Positions 21,045 to 32,357 of a stretch of 64,000 bases of DNA are shown here, piece after piece (position 1 is the first letter of the stretch; every line of letters starts with the position of its first letter). The DNA is from Zantedeschia hybrid cultivar. Taxonomy: Eukaryota; Streptophyta; Magnoliopsida; Alismatales; Araceae. The notes under the pieces were generated by a model. The model had not been told where the DNA came from. It saw only the letters and a program-made list of their open reading frames with translations, and searched no databases. The translations under genes were made by a program, and so were the position numbers. The stretch spans positions 40,942,001-41,006,000 of the forward strand of contig JARZZO010000016.1 in NCBI GenBank assembly GCA_030544215.1. The letters run 5' to 3'.

Positions 21045-22380
21045 TTGTTCAACTTGTTTGCAAAACAAAGGAAAATGAACAACATGTTTTCAAATCCCAT
21101 GTTCCAAAGTGAATTTCCTTTTGAGACAGAAGACATAGGAGCTAGTACATATGTAGGTATGCTCAACACACATCAAGGGGATGCCTCACGTCATGAGGAT
21201 CCAGACGAGGTCTCCTCCCATGGAGGGGATGAACCAGTTAGTCTCAGAGTTGGAAGGTCGGCGACACAGAATCCTAGTGATGATGCTGACTTAATCAGGG
21301 TGCTGGCAAGGTACACACCTGAGCAACTTATCCAGATCGCCTCAAAAGGCAAGACTTCAATCAATCATCCCACCTTTCTAGATCTATCCCGCACACCTTA
21401 CCAGGCATCTTCAAACAAAGCTCCTTGCAAGACTCTGTTGGAGTCCAATCCAAATGCTTCAATTCCACCTATTTTTCCTATTGCAGCCACACCCTAGCAA
21501 CCAATCTCTCCAATTCCAACTGCATCAAAACCAGTTGGACCTCCAGAGTATATTTCTAAGGAGGAAATGGAGCCTTACCTCAGAAAATTGCTTGTTGAAT
21601 CATTAACAATTTCTAAGCCATATTCCTTAGTTGAATACTGCAAACTTCCCCCAGCATACTTTCCACCTGGATTTAAGGCTCCGAAGTACCGAAAGTATGA
21701 TGGAAGTACTGACCCACATCACCATCTGTCGGGTTTTCTTATGGATTCACACCAATTGCTATATGACAAAGTGTTGTTGGTCCACCTCTCTCAGAAATCC
21801 TTAGAAGGAGAAGCTTTGCGTTGGTTTACCTCACTTCCATCTTTAGATCTGCTAAACTTTGACACTTTTTCTGAAAAATTCATTAGTCATTTTAGTCACA
21901 TGACTAATCTGACTCCTACCCTTTTTGATCTAGTGTCAGAGAAAATGAAGATTTCACCCAATTTGCCAATAGATGGAGGGTGATGGCATCAAGAGCTGAA
22001 GTTATCATTCCAGAAGCTCAGGCAGTTACCATGATTGTGAATAATGCAACACCTCAGCTTAAAACCATTATAATGCTCAGTGAACTCCACACCTTTGCTC
22101 AATTGTACAACAGAGCTAGAGTGATACAGACTCAGATCAGAGATTCCACTCTCCCTTCCTTCCTTGACATCCTTCCTCGAAATCGGAAGGCAACACCTAT
22201 GCCAACCACTGAGGGGGTCACTACCAATGAAACAATCAACGCCTTTAATCAGCCAACCAAAGGGCGACCCATCAATCCTGGTCCTACCACCACTCCTGCC
22301 AACAATCCTCGGCAGTACTCTGCCGTTCCTCCACTAAACAGTTATAATAGGCTTGCTCCAAAGAGAACTTCCTACCCCCC
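21045..22380 (+). pseudogene. gag: E6 gag, first part
   Basis: Starts near MFNLFAKQRKMNNMFSNPMF at 21045; a second methionine a few codons later is an alternative start. The core includes PKYRKYDGSTDPHHHLSGF, SLEGEALRWFTSLPSLDL and NNATPQLKTIIMLSE, as in the E4 gag. An in-frame stop lies at 21495-21497 and a frameshift near 21950. The frame runs to the Athila A junction at 22380, where CCCCC is the duplicated target. The zinc region lies beyond Athila A. Confidence 0.87.
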
Positions 22381-24649
22381 TGATAAAGTATTAAATTGAT
22401 CATTTAAAGGCAATCAAATGCATCATACTCGTGTTTTTATCTGTAAAATAGCATGAAATGATAGATAATTGCGTGCCAAGTCGAACGGTACCAATTTCGT
22501 CAAATTCTGACTTAAAAACATCGTCATTTCATGTGATTAATGGAGTATAGCACATTTGCTGTTTTTCGACAAAACCGAGACGAATTGAATAAATATAATG
22601 ATATTTTTTTGATAATGTGCTAATTTATATTTATTTTATATGAACAGGATATGCCGAGGATGCAGTGCAGCTGGTGGAGTTTCCGAAAATTTGGGGGAGG
22701 TCTAGGGTTCGAATTTCGATAAATTCGATGTTATTTTATCCAAAAGATTAAAACATGGGTAAAAACGTCATTTGAGGCCCTAGTGTAAGGCCAGCCGCCT
22801 TCCTAAAGTCTACTTTCTTTTTTTTAAAAAAAGATCCTCTAATTCCTTCTTTCTCTGGAGTTTCCCAAAACCCTCTATTTCCTTCCTTCTCTCCAATTTC
22901 CCAACCACATCTCTTCCTTTCTTTGTTTTAAAACCCTCTCTCTCTTTTTAAAGGAACCTCCCCAAATCCGAATCCTCCTCCTTCTCCAAGCTTCTCCCAC
23001 ACGCTCTCTCTCTCTCTTCTCTCCCATATATTTAAACCTCCACACCCGACTCCCCCTCTCTCGGCTATTCTTTCTCCCGATTCTCTCTCTGCTCTTTCTC
23101 CCACGGTTTCTTCTTTGTCCCAGCACCTCTCTCCTTCACCCGCCTTCTCTCTCTCATTTGTTTTCACAGCAGCCTCTCTCCCTTATTCTTTCTCAACCCC
23201 ACAGCCTCCACAGTTCCTCTCTCGGTCTCTCTCTCTCCCCCTCCACAGATATCCCTCTCCCGGTCTCTCTTTCTTTCCCACGCAATCTTCTCCCTCTTCT
23301 CGGTTTCTCTCGTCCTCCCTCTCTGTTTCTCTCGGTCTCTCTTTTCCTCCACCAGCCTCCACCGGCGCACCAACATGCAAACAAGCTTCTCCTTCGGCAA
23401 CCGCTGAAGCACGCACCAGCAAGCCTAGCCGGTCTCCACGTTGAAGCCTGAACCTGCCGGCCAGCTGCTCTCCCATGCACGTTCCCGCCGGCCTCCATCA
23501 ACGCATGCAAGCATCCACGCTGCGGTGAGGTTTACCAGCCGGCTGCACCTCCACGTCCGCCTGAACCCACCGACGACCTGCAGCACCAGCAGAAGCTCCA
23601 CGCGTTGGCGGCAAGCTCCCCCATACGCCTGAGGTTGCCAGCCGTCCAAGCACCGAAGCCCTTCTCCACGTGCATGCATGCCCGGCCAAGCAAGCTCCTC
23701 CACCGTCCAGCTTCACAGCACTTGAAGCCAGCACCAGCAGCTCCTACAAATGCGGCAACCCCCCAGCTTCTTCCAGCACCTCCTGCGGTGAAGCCCACGC
23801 TGCACCTGCACGGCAAGCTCCAGCAGCCCCCGCATGCGAACCACCTCCACGCACCGACAGCAGCAACATCCACACGGCAAGCCTGCACCAACCGAGCTCC
23901 ACGCAGCAGCCATCAAGCTTCCTCCTGCCAGCAGCAGCTCCAGCAACCGGCCTTTCCCAGCACCCTCCACCACCGAAGATCCTCCTTCCATGCATGCCGG
24001 CCAGCTGCGGTGAAGCCCTCCACGTGAGCCTGAAGCCTGCATGCACAGCCACGTGCATAGCCAGCAAGCTCCAGCATCTCTGCATGCACCTCCAATAGCC
24101 AGCAGCCATCAAGTGAACCAGCCCCCACATATTGTTCTTTCTCTCCCCCATTAGTGTAGAATTAGTTTAATTATTTAGGATTAGTTAGCTATTATTTGAT
24201 ATTTTGTTTATTTAGTTTAAGGATATTAAATCATAAAATTTTGCACAATTTGTTTCATGATTTTTTAGATAATGAATGTTTTGCACATAGTTGAGTCACG
24301 GTGTCTTTGTTATAATTTTTTTTAGTTGTGCTTATTTTTTTATACATGTGTTTGTATTTAATTTCTGAAAAAAAAAAGAAAAAAGGAGATTTGTTTATTT
24401 TAAGTAACTATATTTTTTTGGTAACATTAGTTAATTGCGTTCTAGTTTAAATAAGTAATTAGTTACTCAAATTCTCATCTATTTTTAGATTAACTAAATT
24501 CTAAAGTTTTTAAAATTAAAATTTTATCTCCCTGTGGATCGACTCGGACTTACCATTATTAATTTTCAAAAATTGAATTTAAATGAGCCGAATAAATTTA
24601 GATTGTACGTTCTCATGAGTGTTTAACGACGCACAATTTGGAACGATCA
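22381..24649 (+). repeat. Athila A 5' LTR, 2269 bp
   Basis: It begins TGATAAAGTATTAAATTG and ends GGAACGATCA. A pyrimidine-rich stretch with CTCTCT runs (22820-23340) is followed by GC-rich sequence (23340-24110) and then AT-rich sequence. A TATA candidate is TATATTTAAA at 23027-23036; the 3' LTR has lost it (TATATTCCAA). Long open frames in the GC-rich part are present on several frames at once and look compositional. Confidence 0.9.
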
Positions 24650-24654
24650 ATTTT

Positions 24655-24672
24655 TGGCGCCGCTGCCGGGGA
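24655..24672 (+). other. Athila A primer-binding site, tRNA-Asp
   Basis: TGGCGCCGCTGCCGGGGA lies five bases after the LTR. It matches the Athila tRNA-Asp site, with one base changed relative to the Athila B copy (GTTGCC there, GCTGCC here). Confidence 0.9.
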
Positions 24673-25704
24673 GTTAGATTTTTAATTTTGATTATCTTGG
24701 ATTTAGTGTAATTAATCTTTAGCTAATCTTATTTTTCTTATTTTTACAGGTATATTGAAAAAAAAAAATAGAAAGCGAAATCATGGTAAATGTGTTCCAA
24801 CTTTCTATGTTTTAGTTAGTTTCCATTTTTGTAGTTTCTAGATTAGATAGGTTTCCATTAACTAAAAAAAGGAACAAATGAAGAACATTCAAATTTAAAA
24901 ACCTTCATGTCAAGATTAGAAACCTTCCATGCTAGGCATTCATCATTTTAGGAAAGCATGAGGTAGTTTCCTTGCACAGTTATTTCCATAAATTGTTGAA
25001 GATTGCGGGGGAAAGGTACGTGTTTCAATTTTAGCAAGTCATTCATGATTGCATCAACACACCTTGCATTGATTTGCTGATTGGCTTGTATTGCATTCAA
25101 TAAGACTTTAAGGGCAACAACTTTAACCACATAAGGTAGGGATTTGATCACCCTTCCTTAGCCCACAAATCACCTTCCTTGCATTGGCATTTCCTAATCC
25201 AATTAAAAGCAAGTCGAAAGAGAATTTAGGGTTTACACTGTGAGTGGTTTAAATTTCGGATTGCCTCCATTTTTGGCAACGGTGTCTAGGCTAGAGGTTA
25301 AAAAGGCAAACGTCTAAGCGGGAAAGTGGTTCTCTCATTAGGTCCCAACGAAAGTAGGGGGAGCCTCCCACTACCCCACCTCTTACCTGGCCGTTGATTG
25401 ATTGTAGTTGTGACTCGAGGTGGATTCCATTCACCTTGTAAGAAAATTCATATAGAGAGTCTAGGTTAACATTAGATCATTAGGATAATTTGTTTGTCAA
25501 AATTGTTTGAATTTTTAAAAAAAAAAAACAAGAAATAAAAAACAAAATTCAAATCCATCCTTTCTCTATCAGTCCTAGTGTATGTAAGGTAGGAGATCTC
25601 AATACCCTAACCTTCTAGGACCATTTGTTGAAATAGAAAGAATTCTACATCAAAGAAATCCACCACAAGATCAAATGGTTGATAATCAGGACCCACCAAA
25701 GTAA
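24673..25704 (+). other. Athila A 5' leader
   Basis: About 1 kb without a sense gene. The start of gag is damaged: the ATG near 25572 is followed at once by a stop, and a further stop lies at 25702 where Athila B has a glutamine codon. On the opposite strand a 67-residue open frame spans 25151-24948; the Athila B copy of it is frameshifted. Confidence 0.7.
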
Positions 25705-27014
25705 ATGAAGGACTATTTCATTCCAAATCGATATCAACCTTCATCATGTATTCATCTTCCTCAGAATCCAGCTAATCAATATGAAATTAAATCTAGCACC
25801 ATTCAGATGCTCCCATCCTTTTATGGGAATACTAGTGAAGATCCTTATAAGCATCTGGATGAATTTCTAGAAATCTGTTCCACGGTGAAGATCCAGAATT
25901 TCACCGATGATGGCTTTAAGTTGACCTTATTTCCCTTTTCATTAAAGGACAAGGCTAAATATTGGTTGGGAACTATAGGAAGGCCCATTAGGACATGGGA
26001 AGAAATGCAGAAAGAATTTCTCAAGAAGTTCTATCCCATAGGGCGGACCAATACCATGAGAAGGGCCATCACGAGTTTTACCCAAACTCCTAGGGAATTG
26101 ATCCACGAATCTTAGGAAAGATTGAAAGAATTGCTTAGGAGATGCCCTCATCATGGGCTTTCAAAATGGCAAATTGTCCAAACATTCTATGAAGGATTGT
26201 CTGAACAGTTCAGACAGATGGTGGATGCCTCATGTGGAGGGGCATTTATGATGAAAAATGAAGATGAGGCCTATGATCTTTTTGAGATGTTAAGTGAAAA
26301 TTCCATCAATCATGCCTCATTATCATCTTATGAGAGGTCTGTTGGGCCATCTAAACGGACTGGAATGTATGAACTTAAGGCTCGTGGAGAGCCCGAATCC
26401 AGAATGGACATAAATCTGATTAATCAGAAATTGGATAAGGTAGACATCATGGCCTAGAAACTAAACCAACTTTTGGCCTTAAACAAGCAAGAGCCTACTT
26501 ATCCAACACAATCTAGTCCATATGAAGGCCCATCTTCTACTGATCATGACATTTGTGCCTTATGTGCAAGTCCAACCCATCAAGTGAATGAACGCCCAAC
26601 TGCGGCCCAACTTCCACCATTCATTCAAGAACAAGTTCAGGCGGCCCAGGGATTCTTCAGGCCTAATAATGATCCGTTCTCAAATACTTACAATCCTGGC
26701 TGAAGAATCAGCTGGCCCCATTACCAATGTCCAATCCTCCCATGCATCAAGCCCAAAAGCCATAGAATTCATTTCAACAGCAATCTAATTTCTATGGAAG
26801 TGTTCAGGCTAGGGGATCTCAAGCCCAGTTTTCTCAACCGGCCCAGTATCCATCAGCTCAACCGGTCCCTTATCAATCATTCCAATCAGGTCAACCGGCC
26901 CACTATCATTCATTCCAATCTGGACAACCAACCCAATACCATCCTCCACCCACTTATCAACAACCTCCTTAGCCCAACTTTGATGACAAATTCACTCAAC
27001 TCCAACAACTGATT
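25705..27014 (+). pseudogene. gag: Athila A gag
   Basis: The core includes IQMLPSFYGNTSEDPYKHLD, FPFSLKDKAKYWLG, YEGLSEQFRQMVDASCGGAF and the zinc-type CALCASPTHQVNE. Stops at 26113 (tryptophan in Athila B) and 26455 (glutamine in Athila B) interrupt a single frame. After about 26700 the frame changes and the protein runs through short repeats of the QSGQPAHYHSF type. The segment then joins the frame that opens at 27015. Confidence 0.87.
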
Positions 27015-29327
27015 TTGACCCAGCAACAATCTATTACTAAGTTGGAAAGTCAAATGGGCCAACTAGCTGAGGCTACGATGAGAAGAGAAGTGGGTCAACT
27101 TCCTAGTCAACCCATTGCCAATCCAAGGAATCAACCTCCGGGTTTTCCACAGCAATCGGGCCTTTTACCTCAGCCTGGCCCATTACCACAACCTAAAGGG
27201 CCGCAATTCGAGAATGCTAAAGCCATTTCAGCCCTTAGGAGTGAGAAAAGGTTAGAAAAACTACATGCAGATGGAGAGTTAGCCAAAGGTTCCACTGATG
27301 GGCCTCATGAAATTGAAAGTGAGAGTGAGGCTGAACCCATCATGGAGAAGTTGGAGGAGAATCTGAAAGGGAAAGGGAAGATAGATGAAGGCCCAAGTTC
27401 TTATCAACCTAGGGTGCCATTTCCTAATGCCTTGTTAGCTAAGCCCAATGCCAGGAAGAAACCGGCCCAGAATGAGGAATTGTTGGATTTGTTCAAACAA
27501 GTCCAAATTAATATTCCACTCCTCGATGCCATCAAGCATGTGCCAGCTTATGCTAAGTTTCTCAAGGAATTATGTACTCCACGAAGAGAATCTAGAATGG
27601 CACCCGAAAAAGTTCGACTTTCAGAAGATGTTAGTGTAATTGTGATGAATCATTTACCCAAGAAGTTAAAAGATCCTGGAGCACCTCTAATTTCATGTGA
27701 CTTAGCTGGAGTTACATTTGATAGAGCTTTATTGGATTTAGGTGCTAGTGTGAATCTCTTACCTACAGCCATTTATGAGAAATTTGATATTGGGGAATTA
27801 AAGCCCACATCCATCATCTTGCAGTTGGCTGATAGGTCTGTGAAAACTCCACGGGGATTAATTGAGGATGTTATTGTGATGGTTCATGATTACTATTTTC
27901 TCGTGGATTTTCTTATTCTGGATATGGTATTACTTGAGGAACTCATTCACACTCCGATCATCTTAGGTCGTCCACTCTTAGCCACTGCCAAAGCTAATAT
28001 AAATTGTGAAACTGGCATAATGGACATTTCATTTGGGGGTCAAAAGGTCAAGATTAATGTCTTCAAAGCATCTCAATACCCAGATCATGAAGAAGAATGC
28101 CATACCATTAATATCTTGGATAATCTGGTTGAAGAAAATGAGATGTTCACATATGACCTTTTGGAGGAAGCCAATATTTTAAAGGATTCGCCCGGCCCAT
28201 TAACATCTTGGCCCAAGGTTGAACCTTTACCAACTTTACAATCTGAGCCCGCTTTGCCATCCTTAGGGGACCCTCCTGAGCTTGAACTCAAACCATTACT
28301 TGAGTCTCTCAAGTATATCTTTTTGGGCCCGGACCAAACTCTCCCGGTCATCATTGTGGCAAATCTCACATTGCCGCAGGAGGCCCAATTAACCGAGGTC
28401 TTCAAAGACCACAGGGGTGCCATTGAATGGTCGGTGGCAGATTTAAAGGGAATTAGCCCGTCCATTTGCATGCATCACATCTATATGGAAGAGAATTCTA
28501 AGCCCAGTCGAGAGATGCAAAGGCGGCTTAATCCCAATATGAAAGAAGTGGTGAAGAAGGAAGTTGTGCAATGGCTGGATGCGGGTATCATTTACCCTAT
28601 ATCAGACAGTAAATGGGTCAGCCCAACCCAAGTGGTACCCAAGAAATCTGGCTTAACGGTTATCAAGAATGATCATGGAGAAGAGGTACCCACTAGGCTC
28701 ACCACGGGATGGAGAGTGTGCATTAATTACCGAAAGCTGAATCTCATGACTAAAAAGGATCACTTTCCACTCCCATTCATGGATCAGATTCTGGAAAAGT
28801 TATCGGGCCATAAGTACTTTTGCTTCTTAGATGGGTACTCCGGGTACAATCAAGTGGCTATTTACCCGGAAGATCAAGAAAAAACCACCTTTACGTGCCC
28901 TTATGGCACGTTTGCTTTTAGGAGGATGCCATTTGGATTATGCAACGCACCAGCCACATTTCAACGGTGCATGATGGCTATATTCTCCGATATGGTGGGA
29001 GAATTCCTCGAAGTTTTCATGGATGATTTTTCAATCTTCGGGAATTCTTTTGAAAACTGCTTGGAAAATCTTAAACAGGTGCTAGCAAGATGCATAAACA
29101 CCAATCTGATACTTAGCTGGGAAAAGAGCCATTTCATGGTTCGAGAGGGCATTGTTCTAGGCCATATTGTGTCTGAAAGGAGGATAGAAGTAGATAAAGC
29201 TATAAGATCGATCTTATATCCAATCTTCCTCCTCCCACCTCGGTCAGACAAATCCGTTCATTCATTGGCCATGCCGGTTTCTATAGCCGGTTTATCCACA
29301 ATTTCTCTCAAATTGTCCGGCCTCTAA
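27015..29327 (+). pseudogene. pol: Athila A gag end, protease and reverse transcriptase
   Basis: A single open frame of 770 residues. It has a gag tail, then protease with ALLDLGASVNLLP (DLGA in place of DTGA, shared with Athila B) and IILGRPLLATAKANINCETG. Reverse transcriptase follows with INYRKLNLMTKKDHFPLPF, FCFLDGYSGYNQVAI, MPFGLCNAPATFQRCM and the catalytic FMDD in EVFMDDFSIFG. A single-base shift near 29200 ends it in the thumb region. The palm itself is intact. Confidence 0.92.
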
Positions 29328-29359
29328 CTCTTCTCCTAGCTAAGAATGTTCCCTTCCAA

Positions 29360-31174
29360 ATGGATGAATCTTGCATCAAGGCATTCAATTCTCTGAATGA
29401 ATCTTTGACAAAAGCCCCGATTCTTCAATCACCAGATTGGTCTTTACCCTTCGAAATCATGTGTGATGCCTCTGATTATGCTATCGGAGCGGTTTTGGGA
29501 CAAAGAATCAACAAGTGTCCCGTGGTGATATATTATGCAAGTCGCACCCTTGCAGATGCTCAAATGAATTATACCACCACAGAAAAGGAATTATTAGCCG
29601 TGGTTTTTGCCATAGAAAAATTCAGATCTTATCTTTTAAAGGCAAAAGTCATAATCTATTCTGATCACTCAGCTCTAAAATACTTGTTGACCCAGAAGGA
29701 TGCAAAGCCTAGGCTTATTAGATGGATCTTACTCCTTCAGGAATTTGATTTGGAAATTCGGGATAAGAAGGGTTCTGAGAATGTGGTAGCTGACCACCTA
29801 TCCCGAATTCCGATCTCCGAAAGTACACCAATCACTGATTCCTTTCCTGATGAGTATCTACTGGTCATTTCGCATACTGTTGCACCTTGGTATGCTCATA
29901 TTGTCAATTACAATGTGACTAATCAGCTTCCAGAAGGATGGACTAAAAGTGAGAAAGACAAATTCTTTTCTCAGGAAAAGTATTATTTCTGGGAGGATCC
30001 TGAATTATTCAAATTCTGTCCTGATCAAATTATTAGGCGATGTGTTCCTGAAGAAGAACAACAGAGTGTTCTCAACTTCTGCCATAATCTAGCTTGTGGG
30101 GGCTATTTCTCAGGAAAGAAAACTGCAGCCAAGGTTCTGGAAAGTGGTTTTTACTGGCCCACACTTTTCAAAGATGCACATGAGTTCAACAAAACTTGCC
30201 TCCGATGTCAGGCTATAGGAAATATGGCGAAAAGAGATATGATGCCACTCAACCCAATCTTGGTGGTTGAAGTCTTTTATGTTTGGGGAATTGACTTTAT
30301 GAGATCTTTTCCACCCTCTTTTGGACATACATATATTCTGGTAGCGGTGGATTATGTATCTAAGTGAATTGAAGCAGTAGCCACCCAAACCAATGATCAT
30401 AAAGTGGTCATTAAATTCGTTCAAAAGAATATCTTTTCTCGGTTCAGGTGGCCTAAAGCTATCATAAGTGATGGGGGAACGCACTTCACGAATTACCAGT
30501 TTCGGGCTTTGCTTAAGAAATGTGGGATTAATCACAAAGTAGCCACCCCCTATCATCCTCAAACTAGTGGCCAAGTGGAAGTTTCCAATAGAGAGATTAA
30601 GAATATTCTGCAAAAGTCCATTAGGCCCGATAGAAAAGATTGGTCTGAAAGATTGGATGATGCTTTATAGGCCTATCGGACCGCTTACAAAACTCTTGTT
30701 GGCATGTCTCCTTATCGCCTAATTTTTGGAAAAGCGTGCCACCTTCCGGTGGAATTAGAACATAGGGCTTATTGGGCCATCAAACAAGTCAATCTGGACC
30801 TAGCCCAAGCTGGTTCCCACCGAACCTTACAACTGAGTGAGCTAGAAGAGTTGCGCAATGAGGCCTATGAAAATTCAAAGGTTTATAAAGCCAAAACTAA
30901 AGCTTTTCATGATAAACATATTGTAAGAAAATCCTTTCTTCCAAATCAGAAAGTTTGGCTATTTAATTCTAGGCTTCGCCAATTTCCTGGAAAACTGAAA
31001 TCCAGATGGGATGGACCTTTCGTAGTCGTTAAAGCCTTCGATCATGGAGCCGTTAAAATTCTGAATCCCAAGAGTGGGAACACTTTCACTGTTAATGGTC
31101 AACGGTTGAAACCATTCATTGAAAATCTTCAAAATGCACCACCTGAATCCATAGAACTGAGTGATCCACATTAA
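29360..31174 (+). pseudogene. pol: Athila A RNase H and integrase
   Basis: RNase H shows EIMCDASDYAIGAVLGQR, TTEKELLAVVFAIEKFRSYL and YSDHSALKYLL. The integrase zinc domain and core follow with CLRCQAIGNMAKRDM, VWGIDFM, IISDGGTHFTNYQFRAL and HPQTSGQVEVSNREIKN. The C-terminal part includes SRWDGPFVVVKAFDHGAV. Two stops, TGA at 30365-30367 and TAG at 30668-30670, replace tryptophan codons that Athila B keeps. Otherwise one frame runs to 31174. Confidence 0.92.
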
Positions 31175-31393
31175 CTGAACTTCTGTCTGGCTGAAGACGA
31201 TAAACTTAGCGCTTGTTGTGAGGCAACCCAATATTTTATTTCAGCTTTTGTATTTCTTTCCTTTTAAGTCCCTGAGCAGCAGTCGCCGTGAGTATGTCGC
31301 AACCTCTTCATTACAGGTTGTTTCGCTCCTTCACAAATTCTCTTCGGGCTGCATGTTTTTCATATCTTTTATGCCATTGAGGACAATGTCAAC

Positions 31394-31409
31394 AAGTTGG
31401 GGGGTGGGA
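31394..31409 (+). other. Internal polypurine tract of Athila A
   Basis: AAGTTGGGGGGTGGGA, about 950 bp upstream of the terminal tract GTTGGGGGGTG. Athila B has the same internal tract. It could prime second-strand synthesis internally. Confidence 0.55.
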
Positions 31410-31877
31410 CAATCAATTTGATATGTATTTATTAGAAAATCTTTTGAAGAAAACTGATATCTTTCATTGAAAAATAGTCAAATTTTTAAAATTTATTTTC
31501 ACATCCTATGAAAATTGCATGAAAATTATGTTTCATTAAGTAAATCTTAAACAAATCAGTTGTTTGGTTGTCACATTGGTTAAAGAACCTTCAAAGTTTA
31601 AATATCCCACTTCACAAAAATCCACGGCAGGATGATTTTCACACACACACGGCAACTTAGAATAAATGAAAGATCTTAAAAGTATAGAATTGCTGGAATT
31701 AACCTTAAGGATAAGACTACTTATTCTAAATTTTTCTTTTGGGTTGAACGAAAGGAATGTGTAGGATCCGTAATAAGGGACTGTCCCACTCAGCACTCTA
31801 AACGAGGCGGTCATTTAAAATTGACAGCTGTAAACACTAAAGGCAAAAAGAAGACGTTAAAAGAGCTAAAGGAAGGA

Positions 31878-31943
31878 AGGTGGCAAAAAGTACGCACCTC
31901 CCCTCAGGCAATTCAAAGAGAGTGGAAAAAAACACGCACTCTC
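31878..31943 (+). repeat. Paired hairpins in Athila A 3' UTR
   Basis: Hairpin 1 (31878-31899) has stem AGGTG/CACCT and hairpin 2 (31918-31943) has stem GAGAGTG/CACTCTC. Both have a 12-base loop of similar sequence (GCAAAAAGTACG and GAAAAAAACACG). Confidence 0.7.
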
Positions 31944-32345
31944 AAAAGTAAAAGTACAATGAAGTGAAAAAGCCACGCCAAAAAGTCCATCGTACCAAAA
32001 ATATGACCAAGTCATGAAAAGTGCTGAGTCGGGATAGAAACTGAAAAACGGTCCTCGCTGACTGATCGGGAAACCTTTTATTCTCTTTTCCTCCCCAGGT
32101 AGTCTTATCTAAAGGGTAGTAAAGGCAAGAATATATCAGAAAGGTCGGAAACGAGTTCTAAGCGTGTCAATTTTCATGCACAATCACCTGTCGTGAATCA
32201 AAATATTGTGGGATATGAAAACTTTAGCTTAACCAATCGGCTACCACTTAAATTGTTTGTGAAAGATACTACAAATGAAGCATGATAATTCATTGTTTGT
32301 CCTAACTTTTCCTTATTTGCATTGCTAAGAGACTAGCAATGAGTA

Positions 32346-32357
32346 TGTTGGGGGGTG
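32346..32357 (+). other. Athila A terminal polypurine tract
   Basis: TGTTGGGGGGTG lies directly before the 3' LTR start TGATAAAG. Confidence 0.85.

Larger units (their letters stand above)
31175..32345 (+). other. Athila A 3' UTR
   Basis: About 1.2 kb with no envelope-like gene. It is conserved in Athila B over most of its length. It holds an internal polypurine tract (31394-31409) and paired hairpins (31878-31943). Confidence 0.75.

Noticed and set aside
23115..24150. Several overlapping open frames of 80-140 residues in the GC-rich part of Athila A LTRs (repeated at 33087-34121)
   Set aside because: Frames are open on both strands at once, rich in Pro/Ser/Ala or Cys/Gly, and follow from base composition with few A/T stops. 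No start context or domain supports a gene.
26794..27012. A 72-residue frame in Athila A gag
   Set aside because: It is a shifted reading of the QSGQPAHYH repeat region; the frame that joins the 27015 pol frame is the coding one.
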